The notes under the pieces are model-generated. The model saw nothing but the letters and a program-made list of their open reading frames with translations, was not told where the DNA came from and ran no database searches. A program made the position numbers and the translations under genes. Positions 1 to 7,225 of a DNA stretch of 64,000 bases are shown here, piece after piece (the first letter of the stretch is position 1; each line of letters begins with the position of its first letter). Source of the DNA: Acidimicrobiaceae bacterium (GTDB lineage: Bacteria; Actinomycetota; Acidimicrobiia; Acidimicrobiales; Ilumatobacteraceae); assembly GCA_024641005.1 (NCBI GenBank), contig JAHEDX010000007.1, forward strand, positions 1 through 64,000. Direction: 5' to 3'.

Positions 1-53
1 CAGGTAATGTACGCGATACCAGATCGGCCGTCGGCCGCCAGAGGGGGAACAAC

Positions 54-1073
54 ATGAAGAAACGACTCGTAGCACTCGCCGTGCTCGCCGCACTCGGCGT
101 CGCGGCCTGCGGAGGCGACGATGACGCAGCCTCGACCGACGACACCGTCGCACCGATCGCGGACACCACCGCGCCGTCCGATGGTGGCCAAGGGGTCGAC
201 TCGTCCAAGCCGACCATCACGCTGATCGTGAATCCGTGGTCGGCGTCGCGCCTCAACGCCGAGGTCGCCAAGAACATCATCGAGAACAATCTCGGTTACC
301 CAGTGGAGATCACCGAGGTCAACGAGAACGACGCGATGTTCACCGGCATGGCCGACGGCACACTCGACGCGGTCCTCGAGATCTGGCCGTCCGGCATCAC
401 CGATGCCGAGAACGCCTACTTCGATGCCGGTACCGTGACGCATCTCGGTGAGCTCGGCGCGGTGGGTCGGATCGGTTGGTTCGTCCCCAGCTACGTGATC
501 GACGCTCACCCCGAGCTGGCGACCTGGGAGGGTTACACCACGCCCGAGTCGGCGGCGCTGTTCGCCACCGCCGAGTCGGGTGATCTCGGTCGATTCCTCG
601 CGACCGACCCGTCGTACTCGCAGTTCGACGAGCAGATCATCGCCAACCTCGACATGCCGTTCGAGGTTCAGTACTCGGGTTCCGAACCGGCGACGATCGC
701 CGAACTCGATGCTCGGGTCGCGGCTGACGAACCGATCGTCATGTACTGGTGGACACCCACCGCGGCCGTCGCCAAGTACGACCTGGTGAAGGTCGAGCTG
801 CCCCCGGTCACCGACGAGTGCACTGCGTCGGCAGCGGCAGAGGACGGCGGGTACGACTGTGACTATCCGGAGGACGTGCTGATCAAGGCGGCCTCGGCCA
901 AGCTCGCGGAGAAGGCGCCGGACGTCTTGGCCTTCCTGCAGGCCTTCACGATCACGACCGATGACCAGCTCGAGATGCTGCCGGCGTTCGAGATCGACGG
1001 CGACGACCCGGCGGCCGTGGCCGCCGACTGGGTTGCCGCACACCAGGACGTGTGGCAGGCCTGGCTCGGCTGA
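54..1073 (+). CDS. Glycine betaine/choline-type ABC substrate-binding lipoprotein (OpuAC family)
   Basis: A 339-residue extracytoplasmic binding protein, anchored as a lipoprotein, that should capture a quaternary amine such as betaine, choline or proline betaine. Residues 1-20 form a lipoprotein signal peptide ending in the lipobox VAAC-G. An acidic Thr/Ala/Pro linker runs to about residue 50, and the rest matches the OpuAC fold, including the NPWSASRLNAEVAK and LEIWPSG segments. The ATG has a purine-rich AGAGGGGG stretch upstream. No permease or ATPase gene follows, so the partners must lie upstream of the window or elsewhere. The hairpin at 1092-1119 closes the unit. The family call is fairly safe; the ligand is inferred. 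Confidence 0.85.
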   Translation: MKKRLVALAVLAALGVAACGGDDDAASTDDTVAPIADTTAPSDGGQGVDSSKPTITLIVNPWSASRLNAEVAKNIIENNLGYPVEITEVNENDAMFTGMADGTLDAVLEIWPSGITDAENAYFDAGTVTHLGELGAVGRIGWFVPSYVIDAHPELATWEGYTTPESAALFATAESGDLGRFLATDPSYSQFDEQIIANLDMPFEVQYSGSEPATIAELDARVAADEPIVMYWWTPTAAVAKYDLVKVELPPVTDECTASAAAEDGGYDCDYPEDVLIKAASAKLAEKAPDVLAFLQAFTITTDDQLEMLPAFEIDGDDPAAVAADWVAAHQDVWQAWLG

Positions 1074-1091
1074 CGACCCGCTGATTCCGTG

Positions 1092-1119
1092 CGATGGGAC
1101 CGCTTCGGCGGTCCCATCG
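1092..1119 (+). terminator. Intrinsic terminator-like hairpin after the betaine-binding gene
   Basis: A perfect 12-bp stem (CGATGGGACCGC paired with its complement) closes on a TTCG tetraloop 19 bases after the stop codon. UUCG-capped GC stems are very stable. There is no real T-tract, as is common for actinobacterial terminators. Confidence 0.7.
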
Positions 1120-1170
1120 TCGCGTCTGGCGATCTGTCGGGTGGTGGCGGGGCGTTCTAGTGTTCGGCCC

Positions 1171-2136
1171 GTGGATCGGCGAGCGAGAGCGCGGGTGGTC
1201 GTTGCCGGTGTGCTGGCGACGGCGATCGCTGGGTGCAGTGGATCGGGTGATCCTTCCGACACCTTGCCCTTGGCGGAGCCCATCGCGACGGTGGACGACA
1301 CGGGGCCGACGGACGACCTCGCTCCGAGTCAGATCACCGCTCACACGGTGCAGCCGCCCGCTACCCCCGGCCCGTGCGAGTTGGGCGATCTCGAGTTCTG
1401 GACCGCGCAGGTGCTGGTCGGTGCGGGCTACGCCGACGCGGTGATCAGGGTGCGCAACATCGGTGATGTCTGGTGCGAGGCCGACGTCAGCGGATCACCA
1501 CAGATCGATCCGGCGATCGAGCCCGATGTGTGGCTCGACCCGGGTGGGTGGGCGGATCTGGTGGTCGGGCAGTCTGGCCGCGAGTGCTACTCCCCGGAGA
1601 TCGTGCGGCTCGCCGAGATCGACGTACACGGTGAGGACGTCGTGATCCCGACCTCGGCGGTCGCGATGTGCGGGTGGCAGCTGACGGCGTTCTATCCCAA
1701 CGAAGTCGCCGAACGCCCGTGTGACCAGCTCGAGGTCGTCGACACCGAGAACTTCATGCTGGTGCGCAACGTCTCGCCGGCCTCCTGCGTGCTCGGCGAG
1801 CTGACCGGGGTCGACGGCGACGGTGCCACGACCAGGCCTCGCACCGACTTCGACGTGCCGGCGATCGTCGACCTCGCCCCGGGGGATGTGGTCGGCTTCG
1901 TCCGCGTGACCGATTCGGTCGACGACTGCGTCGCAGGTGCATCACCGGGGACCTTGACGTTCGATGTCGCCGGTGCGGTGCCGGTCGACGAGTTGGGGTG
2001 CGGGGCGATCTACGAACTCGGTGCCGGCCGCCCCTGGTACGGCGACCCGGCCGGGCCGCTCGCTTCACTTGTCGGCGAACCTGTCGACGTCGACGCGGCG
2101 CTGGCGCAACTCGATCCGTTCGCTGCGTTGACTTAG
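1171..2136 (+). CDS. Putative secreted lipoprotein, DUF4232-like
   Basis: A 321-residue predicted lipoprotein. I start it at the GTG at 1171 because this gives a compact signal peptide (MDRRARARVVVAGVLATAIA) followed by the lipobox AIAG-C. A TAGTGT box lies seven bases upstream, and the longer reading frame upstream overlaps the preceding gene and its terminator. The mature part looks like two repeated beta-rich modules, each with paired cysteines and a conserved 'RVRNIGDVWCEADVSG'-like or 'LVRNVSPASC'-like strand. This is the pattern of DUF4232 proteins of actinobacterial cell surfaces. No enzymatic motif is visible and the function is unknown. Confidence 0.65.
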   Translation: MDRRARARVVVAGVLATAIAGCSGSGDPSDTLPLAEPIATVDDTGPTDDLAPSQITAHTVQPPATPGPCELGDLEFWTAQVLVGAGYADAVIRVRNIGDVWCEADVSGSPQIDPAIEPDVWLDPGGWADLVVGQSGRECYSPEIVRLAEIDVHGEDVVIPTSAVAMCGWQLTAFYPNEVAERPCDQLEVVDTENFMLVRNVSPASCVLGELTGVDGDGATTRPRTDFDVPAIVDLAPGDVVGFVRVTDSVDDCVAGASPGTLTFDVAGAVPVDELGCGAIYELGAGRPWYGDPAGPLASLVGEPVDVDAALAQLDPFAALT

Positions 2137-2145
2137 CGTGTTCGC

Positions 2146-2514
2146 ATGAGCTGGGTCGAGCGCCTCGTCGAAGATCGGCTGGCGAATGCGGCTGCTCGCG
2201 GCGAGCTCGACACGCCGACGTTGAAGGGCAAGCCACTCGATCTCGACCAGCCCCGCGGCGATGGTTGGTGGGCCGAGCAGTTCGTGAGGCGTGAGCTCAG
2301 CCATGACCGGCGCAAGGTCGCAGCGACCGAGGCATCCAAGGCGCGCGCCCGGTTCTGGCGCGCCGAATCGATGGACGAGCTTCGAGTCCTCGTTCGCGAG
2401 GCCAATCGAGCGATCGCTCTGGCGAACATCAATCTCGTCGAGGACGACCGTCTCGAGACCTTTGCTCCGTCCGACATCGAGCAACGTTGGTGCGAGTTGC
2501 ACCCTGACCGCTGA
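2146..2514 (+). CDS. DUF1992 (DnaJ-homologue subfamily C member 28-like) protein
   Basis: A 122-residue cytoplasmic protein with the DUF1992 pattern: an N-terminal 'VEDRLANAAARGELDTPTLKGKPL' region (residues 6-30), a W-W-A/F-V-R-R-E-L segment, and a C-terminal helix 'REANRAIALANINL'. The family is widespread in actinobacteria but has no established function. Its name comes from fusion to J-domains in eukaryotes. The start is supported by a TAGCGT box exactly six bases before the ATG, suggesting a leaderless mRNA. It lies 9 bp after the lipoprotein gene and converges on the molybdenum hydroxylase gene. Confidence 0.8.
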   Translation: MSWVERLVEDRLANAAARGELDTPTLKGKPLDLDQPRGDGWWAEQFVRRELSHDRRKVAATEASKARARFWRAESMDELRVLVREANRAIALANINLVEDDRLETFAPSDIEQRWCELHPDR

Positions 2515-2538
2515 TCGGGGCCGCTTCGTCAGGGCGGG

Positions 2539-5160
2539 TCAGGTGTCGCGACGCATCGGCAGCCTGGTATGCCAGACACCGGTCGCCTCGCGGATCGCCG
2601 CCGCGACGGCCGGAGCCGTGGGGACCAACCCGATCTCGCCGACTCCCTTGATGCCATAGGGCGAACGGGGCTGGGGCACCTCGACGATGCGCACCTCGAT
2701 CTCCGGCACGTCCTTGGCCCGCAGGATGCCGAGCGACCGCAACGTCATGTTCGTCGGGAAGCCCGTCTCGGGGTCGGTGGGGAAATCCTCGGTGAGGGCG
2801 TAGCCAAGGCCCATGTGCACGCTGCCCTCCACCTGGCCTTCGACGAGCATCGGGTTCACCGCCTTGCCCACATCGTGGACCGCGATCACCTTCTCGATCG
2901 CGCCGGTCTCGCGGTCGGCGATCGCCAGCTGCGCTGCGTAGCTGAAGCAGGAGTGGATCGTGGGGTTGGTCACGTCCGGGTCGCCCAGCTTCTGGGTCCA
3001 GTCGACGATGTACTCGGCGGTGTGGTCGACGTCGGGCGCGCAATCGGCTGCGAGTGCGGCCCGACACGCCAGTTGCACCGACCCGGCTGTCATCAGGGTG
3101 CCTCGCGACCCCGTGGTCTGTCCGAAGCCGAGCTCGTGCGTGGTGTCGACGATCACGTCGATGCGGTCGGGGTCGATGCCGAGCTCTTGGGCTGCCACCT
3201 GCAGCGCAACGGTGTGGACACCCTGGCCCATCTCGGTGAAGCCGTGTCGAACCTCGACCCGATCGGTGTCGCTGCGGAACCGGATCAACGCACCGCAGAC
3301 TTCACGGAAGCCGTTGCCGAGGCCCGAGTTCTTGAGGCCGAGCCCGAGACCGATCGCCTTACCGGCGGCGCGGGCCTCGTCGTAGGCACCCTTGATCTCG
3401 TCGAGCACAGCCTCGGCCCCACCGGCACCGTCGTCCATGATCTGGCCCGGCCCCCACTCGTCGCCGGGACGGATCACGTTGCGTTTGCGGATCTCCCAGC
3501 CCGAGATACCGACCTGTTCGGCGAGTCGATCGAGCACACCCTCCATCGCGAACTGTGCCTGGTTGGCGCCGAACCCGCGGAATGCCCCGCAGACGAGGTT
3601 GTTGGTGCGAACTGCGGTGGCCTCGATATCGATCGCGTCCCACCGGTACGGGCCACAGGCATGGCCGGCGGCCCGTTCGAGCACCTTCATGCCGACGCTG
3701 GCATACGCACCCGAGTCACCGATGGCGCGCACCTTGAGCGCGGTGAGGCGCCCCTCCGAGTCGCAACCCGCCGCGTAGTCGAGCGTGATCGGATGCCGCT
3801 TGGCATGGATCCGAAAACTCTCCTCGCGCGACAACGTGCATTTGACAGGCCGTCCGAGCAGCCAGGCGGCCAGGGACGCATGGGCCTGGTTGCTCATGTC
3901 CTCCTTGCCGCCGAACGCACCGCCGTTCGAGACCAGCTCGACGGTCACCCGTGACGTGTCGATCGCCAACATTGCGGCGATGTCGTCGCGGTCGTCCCAG
4001 ACACCCTGACCGCCCGAGTACACCAGCATCGTGCGTTCGGCGCCATCGTCGGACGGCACCGCCAGGGTCGATTCGGGCTCGAGGAATGCGTGTTCGATGC
4101 GTTGTGTCGTGAAGGTCTCACGAACGGTGAATGCAGCTGCGTCGAGGAGGCCGTCGACGTCGTCGCCACGCTGATAGGCGCTCACCGACAGCGTGTTCGA
4201 GTCGGTTCCCCACACCGACAGCGGACTGTCGGGCCGGAGCGCCGCAACGGGATCGGTGTTGGGGGTGTGGACGGCATACCCGACCTCGACCAGCTCGGCC
4301 GCCGCTCGGGCCTGCTCGCGCGTCTCTGCGACGACGACGGTCAGCACATCGCCCGGGCACGAGGTCGTGCCTCCGACGGGGATCATGACCGGCCAGTCCT
4401 TGTAGATGATGCCGACGCGCAGTGCTCCGGCGATGTCGGCCGCGGTGAACGCAGCCACCACGCCGTCGGCCTGTTCGGCAACGGTGGTGTCGATCGAGGT
4501 GATGTCGGCGCGGGCGTGATCGGTGAGCCTCAGGGCCGCGTGCAACATGCCGGGCACCCGGATGTCGTCGACGTACCCGCGATCGCCGAGCGTGAGCTCG
4601 GCGGCTTCGTACTTGGCGCCGCTGCCGCCGACCTGATTCGACAATGCCGGGGCGCAAGTGGTCCCCTGGGCGACCGCCTCGATCGCGTCGAGGATCTTCA
4701 CGTACCCGGTGCAACGGCAGAGGTGGGCCCCGAGATGAGGCGCCATGCCCTGCCGGGTGAGCGACGCGCCCTTCTTGTCGATCTGGGCTTTCGCTCGCAT
4801 GACGATGCCGGGGATGCAAAAGCCGCATTGCAGACCGCCACAAGCCGCGAACGCGTCGGCAAACGCCTGTCGTTCGTTCTGGTCGACGCCCTCGAGGGTG
4901 ATGATCTCGCTGCCGTCGATCTTCTCGAGTGGCTGCTGGCACGACACCACCGCCTTGCCGTCGATCAGCACCGTGCAGCACCCGCATTGGCCCGATGGCG
5001 AGCATCCGTCCTTGGGAGAGGTGACGTCGAGCTCCTCGCGCAGGGCCGCGAGCAGGTGCGGATGCGGGCGACGAACCACGACCGGCTGCCCGTTCAGCGT
5101 GAACGAGGCGGTCGGTGCCGACGTGTCGGATACGGCGTCGGTCTCGTCCAGGGGATCCAT
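2539..5160 (-). CDS. Single-chain molybdenum hydroxylase ([2Fe-2S] + Mo domains; aldehyde/xanthine oxidase family)
   Basis: An 873-residue cytoplasmic oxidoreductase that fuses the iron-sulfur and molybdopterin subunits of the xanthine oxidase family. Residues 10-85 form a plant-type [2Fe-2S] domain (CSPSGQCGCC then C). Residues 90-165 form the second [2Fe-2S] helical domain (GLQCGFC...LCRCTGY). The remainder is the Mo-binding part, with FRGFGANQAQ and the C-terminal KGVGEIG, whose Glu is the catalytic base of the family. There is no FAD domain and no neighbouring FAD-subunit gene. This layout matches the single-chain aldehyde oxidoreductase (Mop) of Desulfovibrio, about 907 residues. I chose the ATG at 5160; the frame upstream is only a shadow of the next gene. 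A 17-bp dyad abuts the start. The substrate is unknown; an aldehyde or N-heteroaromatic compound is plausible. Confidence 0.85.
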   Translation of the reverse strand: MDPLDETDAVSDTSAPTASFTLNGQPVVVRRPHPHLLAALREELDVTSPKDGCSPSGQCGCCTVLIDGKAVVSCQQPLEKIDGSEIITLEGVDQNERQAFADAFAACGGLQCGFCIPGIVMRAKAQIDKKGASLTRQGMAPHLGAHLCRCTGYVKILDAIEAVAQGTTCAPALSNQVGGSGAKYEAAELTLGDRGYVDDIRVPGMLHAALRLTDHARADITSIDTTVAEQADGVVAAFTAADIAGALRVGIIYKDWPVMIPVGGTTSCPGDVLTVVVAETREQARAAAELVEVGYAVHTPNTDPVAALRPDSPLSVWGTDSNTLSVSAYQRGDDVDGLLDAAAFTVRETFTTQRIEHAFLEPESTLAVPSDDGAERTMLVYSGGQGVWDDRDDIAAMLAIDTSRVTVELVSNGGAFGGKEDMSNQAHASLAAWLLGRPVKCTLSREESFRIHAKRHPITLDYAAGCDSEGRLTALKVRAIGDSGAYASVGMKVLERAAGHACGPYRWDAIDIEATAVRTNNLVCGAFRGFGANQAQFAMEGVLDRLAEQVGISGWEIRKRNVIRPGDEWGPGQIMDDGAGGAEAVLDEIKGAYDEARAAGKAIGLGLGLKNSGLGNGFREVCGALIRFRSDTDRVEVRHGFTEMGQGVHTVALQVAAQELGIDPDRIDVIVDTTHELGFGQTTGSRGTLMTAGSVQLACRAALAADCAPDVDHTAEYIVDWTQKLGDPDVTNPTIHSCFSYAAQLAIADRETGAIEKVIAVHDVGKAVNPMLVEGQVEGSVHMGLGYALTEDFPTDPETGFPTNMTLRSLGILRAKDVPEIEVRIVEVPQPRSPYGIKGVGEIGLVPTAPAVAAAIREATGVWHTRLPMRRDT

Positions 5161-5161
5161 G

Positions 5162-5178
5162 TTTGACAGTTTGTCAAA
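5162..5178 (-). promoter_or_regulatory. Dyad operator candidate at the molybdenum-hydroxylase start
   Basis: TTTGACA-GTT-TGTCAAA is a perfect inverted repeat with 7-bp arms and a 3-bp centre. It ends two bases before the ATG of the 2539-5160 gene. Its position suits a repressor site covering the transcription or translation start. The cognate regulator is not evident nearby. Confidence 0.55.
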
Positions 5179-5300
5179 GAATGACGGTGGAAGCACCTCG
5201 GCGCGTCGTGCGAGGGACCGGCGGATCTCAGCGAGCGGATCGGGCGCGCTCGTGACATTAGCTCGGGCGCTCGGCGGCACCGCTCGACGGAGCGGGGTTG

Positions 5301-6590
5301 TCAGGGGGCGCGGTCGGAGGGGTCGTGGTGGTCGGGGGGTCGATGGGTGCGGGCTTGATGTTGTTGGCGTCTGAGTTCGTTGGGGTGGATCCAGCCGAGG
5401 CCGATCCAGTGGTAGTCGAGGGGTCCGCCGTATGGGGGCCGATACCGGGTCGCCGGTTGGGGTGGTGGTTGGGTCGGGATGGTGGGTGTGCCGTTGGGTT
5501 GGATGACGCGACCGGTGTGGTCGGTGAAGATCAGGCCATTGGGTTGGTCGGCGTTGCCGGTGATGCCGAGCATGTTCTGGTGGTGGAGGCGGTGGTGCCG
5601 CGTGCAGAGTGCGACGAGATTCGAGGTGTCGGTGGTGCCGCCGTTGGTCCAGTGGATGATGTGGTGGATCTCGATGATGCGGTGGTTGGTGCAGCCGGGG
5701 ACTCGGCAGCCGCGGTCGCGTCGTTGCACGGCGCGGCGGGTGCGGTCGGGGACGATGCGTTGGGTTCGGCCGATCGAGAACGGGGTGCCGTCGCGTTGCC
5801 ACACCGGTTGCACGACCCCGTCGCAGAGCAGCCGGTCTCGCAGTGCCATCGGGATCTGCCAGCCGTCGGTGGTGGTGGTTGCACCGTTGGTGACGTCGTA
5901 GTGGAGCCAGGTGCGGTACCGGTCGCGTCGTGTGTTGGAGGTGACGGCGTCGAGTGAGCGTTCGGACATCTCGACGAGCGCGTCGGCCCAGGTGTTGGTG
6001 TCGCCCTGTTCGAACAGTGCGTCTTTGGCCTGGGTGAGGGCTGCTTCGATGCGTGAACCGGCGGTGAGGTCGAGTTCGCCGTTGATTCGCCAGCGGCCGT
6101 GACCGGTGGCGCCGAACGACAACCGGTCACGCGGTGGTGTCGGTGGTTCGGGTGCGGGTTGGTCGGGGTCGCCGGCGAAGTGTTCGTCGCGAATCATGCG
6201 TCGGAGTTGGGTGACGGTGGCGATCTTGGCGAAGTCGACGATGTCGGCGTCTGCCCACTCCGGCGCCTTCACGGCGACGGCGACTTGTTCGACGGAGAGG
6301 TGTCCGTGGTCGAAGGTGTCGATCAGGGTCGGGAACGAGGAGCGGCGGCCGGCGATGCGGACGATGTCGCGGGCTCGTTCGGGCGAGATGCCGGCTTTCC
6401 AGGCGAGCCATTGCGCGGGGGTGTGAATGCCGGGGCCTTGCCAGTGCTCGTCGGCGAGCACGGTTTCCATGATCGAGACGAGTTCGGCGTTGGCGACGTT
6501 CAAGATGCCGGCGATCTCGCAGATCCGGGCGGCGGGACCGGGTGCCCCGACCGGCTGCTGTTGGATCGTCGATGCCATCCCGTCTGACAT
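5301..6590 (-). CDS. DUF222 / HNH endonuclease domain protein (13E12-repeat family)
   Basis: A 429-residue protein of the actinobacterial DUF222-HNH family. The N-terminal two thirds is the DUF222 helical region (from 'NVANAELVSIMETVL'). Residues about 310-370 are a zinc-type HNH nuclease: 'RDRGCRVPGCTNHRIIEIHHIIHW', then 'NLVALCTRHHRLHH'. These supply the CxxC, central HH and second C-xx-HH features. The Pro/Arg/His-rich tail is probably disordered. The start at 6590 is favoured over upstream ATGs by a TACGAT box exactly six bases before it. Such genes are often multicopy in actinobacteria and are suspected to be selfish or defensive; no role is proven. It stands alone, divergent from the LapA-like gene. 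Confidence 0.88.
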   Translation of the reverse strand: MSDGMASTIQQQPVGAPGPAARICEIAGILNVANAELVSIMETVLADEHWQGPGIHTPAQWLAWKAGISPERARDIVRIAGRRSSFPTLIDTFDHGHLSVEQVAVAVKAPEWADADIVDFAKIATVTQLRRMIRDEHFAGDPDQPAPEPPTPPRDRLSFGATGHGRWRINGELDLTAGSRIEAALTQAKDALFEQGDTNTWADALVEMSERSLDAVTSNTRRDRYRTWLHYDVTNGATTTTDGWQIPMALRDRLLCDGVVQPVWQRDGTPFSIGRTQRIVPDRTRRAVQRRDRGCRVPGCTNHRIIEIHHIIHWTNGGTTDTSNLVALCTRHHRLHHQNMLGITGNADQPNGLIFTDHTGRVIQPNGTPTIPTQPPPQPATRYRPPYGGPLDYHWIGLGWIHPNELRRQQHQARTHRPPDHHDPSDRAP

Positions 6591-6816
6591 ACCGTAATCG
6601 TACATATGTTCGATCCAATTACCACCCCATTCGACAACATCCCTGACGCGTCGCAGCAATCTTCGAACGTGTCAAGCCCATCTCGGTTGACGATCCTCGT
6701 CAGTCGCCGTCGTTGTGCAACAAACTCGCCGACTTCCCCCGGTGTGATGGTGCGAGCTCGCGCCGTGTCAAGATGTAACTCGGGGACACGCTGACAGCAA
6801 CACCGAGGAGGGTGAC
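6591..6816. other. Divergent intergenic region (HNH gene / LapA-like gene)
   Basis: This 226-bp stretch has relatively AT-rich parts. It holds the probable leaderless promoter of the HNH gene (TACGAT at 6597-6602, minus strand) and the GAGGAGGGTGAC ribosome binding site of the LapA-like gene. A 62-codon frame inside it has no recognisable features and I do not call it. Confidence 0.5.
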
Positions 6817-7095
6817 ATGTCGATGCAACCGGTTGCGCCGGCCAAGGAGGGCAAATCCAAGGGGGGCTTGAGTGGTGGCGCCATCGCCATGTTGTCCGGC
6901 CTCGGACTGCTTGGCGTCTTCATGGTTCAGAACACCAACGATGTCCCGATCAGTTTCCTCTTCTGGGACGTCACCTGGCCGGTGTGGCTCGTGACCCTCG
7001 GATCAGCGGTGCTGGGCGCGGTGGTCTGGTTCGGGGCCGGTGTGTTGCGCCGTCACCGGCGTCGCAAGGAACGGCGGGCCGATCGACGCGACTGA
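6817..7095 (+). CDS. LapA-domain (DUF1049) small membrane protein
   Basis: A 92-residue inner-membrane protein with two predicted transmembrane helices (about residues 22-40 and 50-75). A 'VQNTNDVPISFLFWDVTWPVWL' stretch between them is the hallmark of the LapA/DUF1049 family. The C-terminus is a strongly basic RRHRRRKERR tail facing the cytoplasm. E. coli LapA works with LapB in envelope lipid assembly, but in actinobacteria the role is unknown. A good GAGG ribosome binding site precedes the ATG. The large inverted repeat at 7121-7174 follows. Confidence 0.8.
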   Translation: MSMQPVAPAKEGKSKGGLSGGAIAMLSGLGLLGVFMVQNTNDVPISFLFWDVTWPVWLVTLGSAVLGAVVWFGAGVLRRHRRRKERRADRRD

Positions 7096-7120
7096 CCGCG
7101 TCGATCCGTTCTGTCTCGAT

Positions 7121-7174
7121 CCGTTCTGTTCAGCAATCTGCCGCACCGTTCCTGCGAAACGCTGAACAGAACGG
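7121..7174. repeat. 14-bp inverted repeat with an adjoining direct repeat
   Basis: CCGTTCTGTTCAGC (7121-7134) is repeated as its perfect reverse complement at 7161-7174 around a 26-base loop. The left part overlaps a direct repeat, TCGATCCGTTCTGT, at 7101-7114 and 7116-7129. It lies just after the LapA-like gene and about 50 bp before the next gene, so it could be a terminator or a regulator binding region. Confidence 0.6.
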
Positions 7175-7225
7175 GATGACTGGGTGGTTGGTCGGGTGGG
7201 TCCCCGGCGGGCGTACCATTCCCTC

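Noticed and set aside
5162-5178. The TTTGACA-GTT-TGTCAAA dyad as another site of the lig-locus GntR regulator
   Set aside because: It shares only GACA/TGTC with those sites, has an odd centre of 3 bp instead of 2 or 0, and lacks the ATTGT half-site. A different regulator is more likely.
5161-5802. Upstream extension of the molybdenum hydroxylase frame
   Set aside because: The extension is His/Pro/Arg-rich, overlaps the real HNH protein gene in another frame, and the [2Fe-2S] domain begins shortly after the ATG at 5160.
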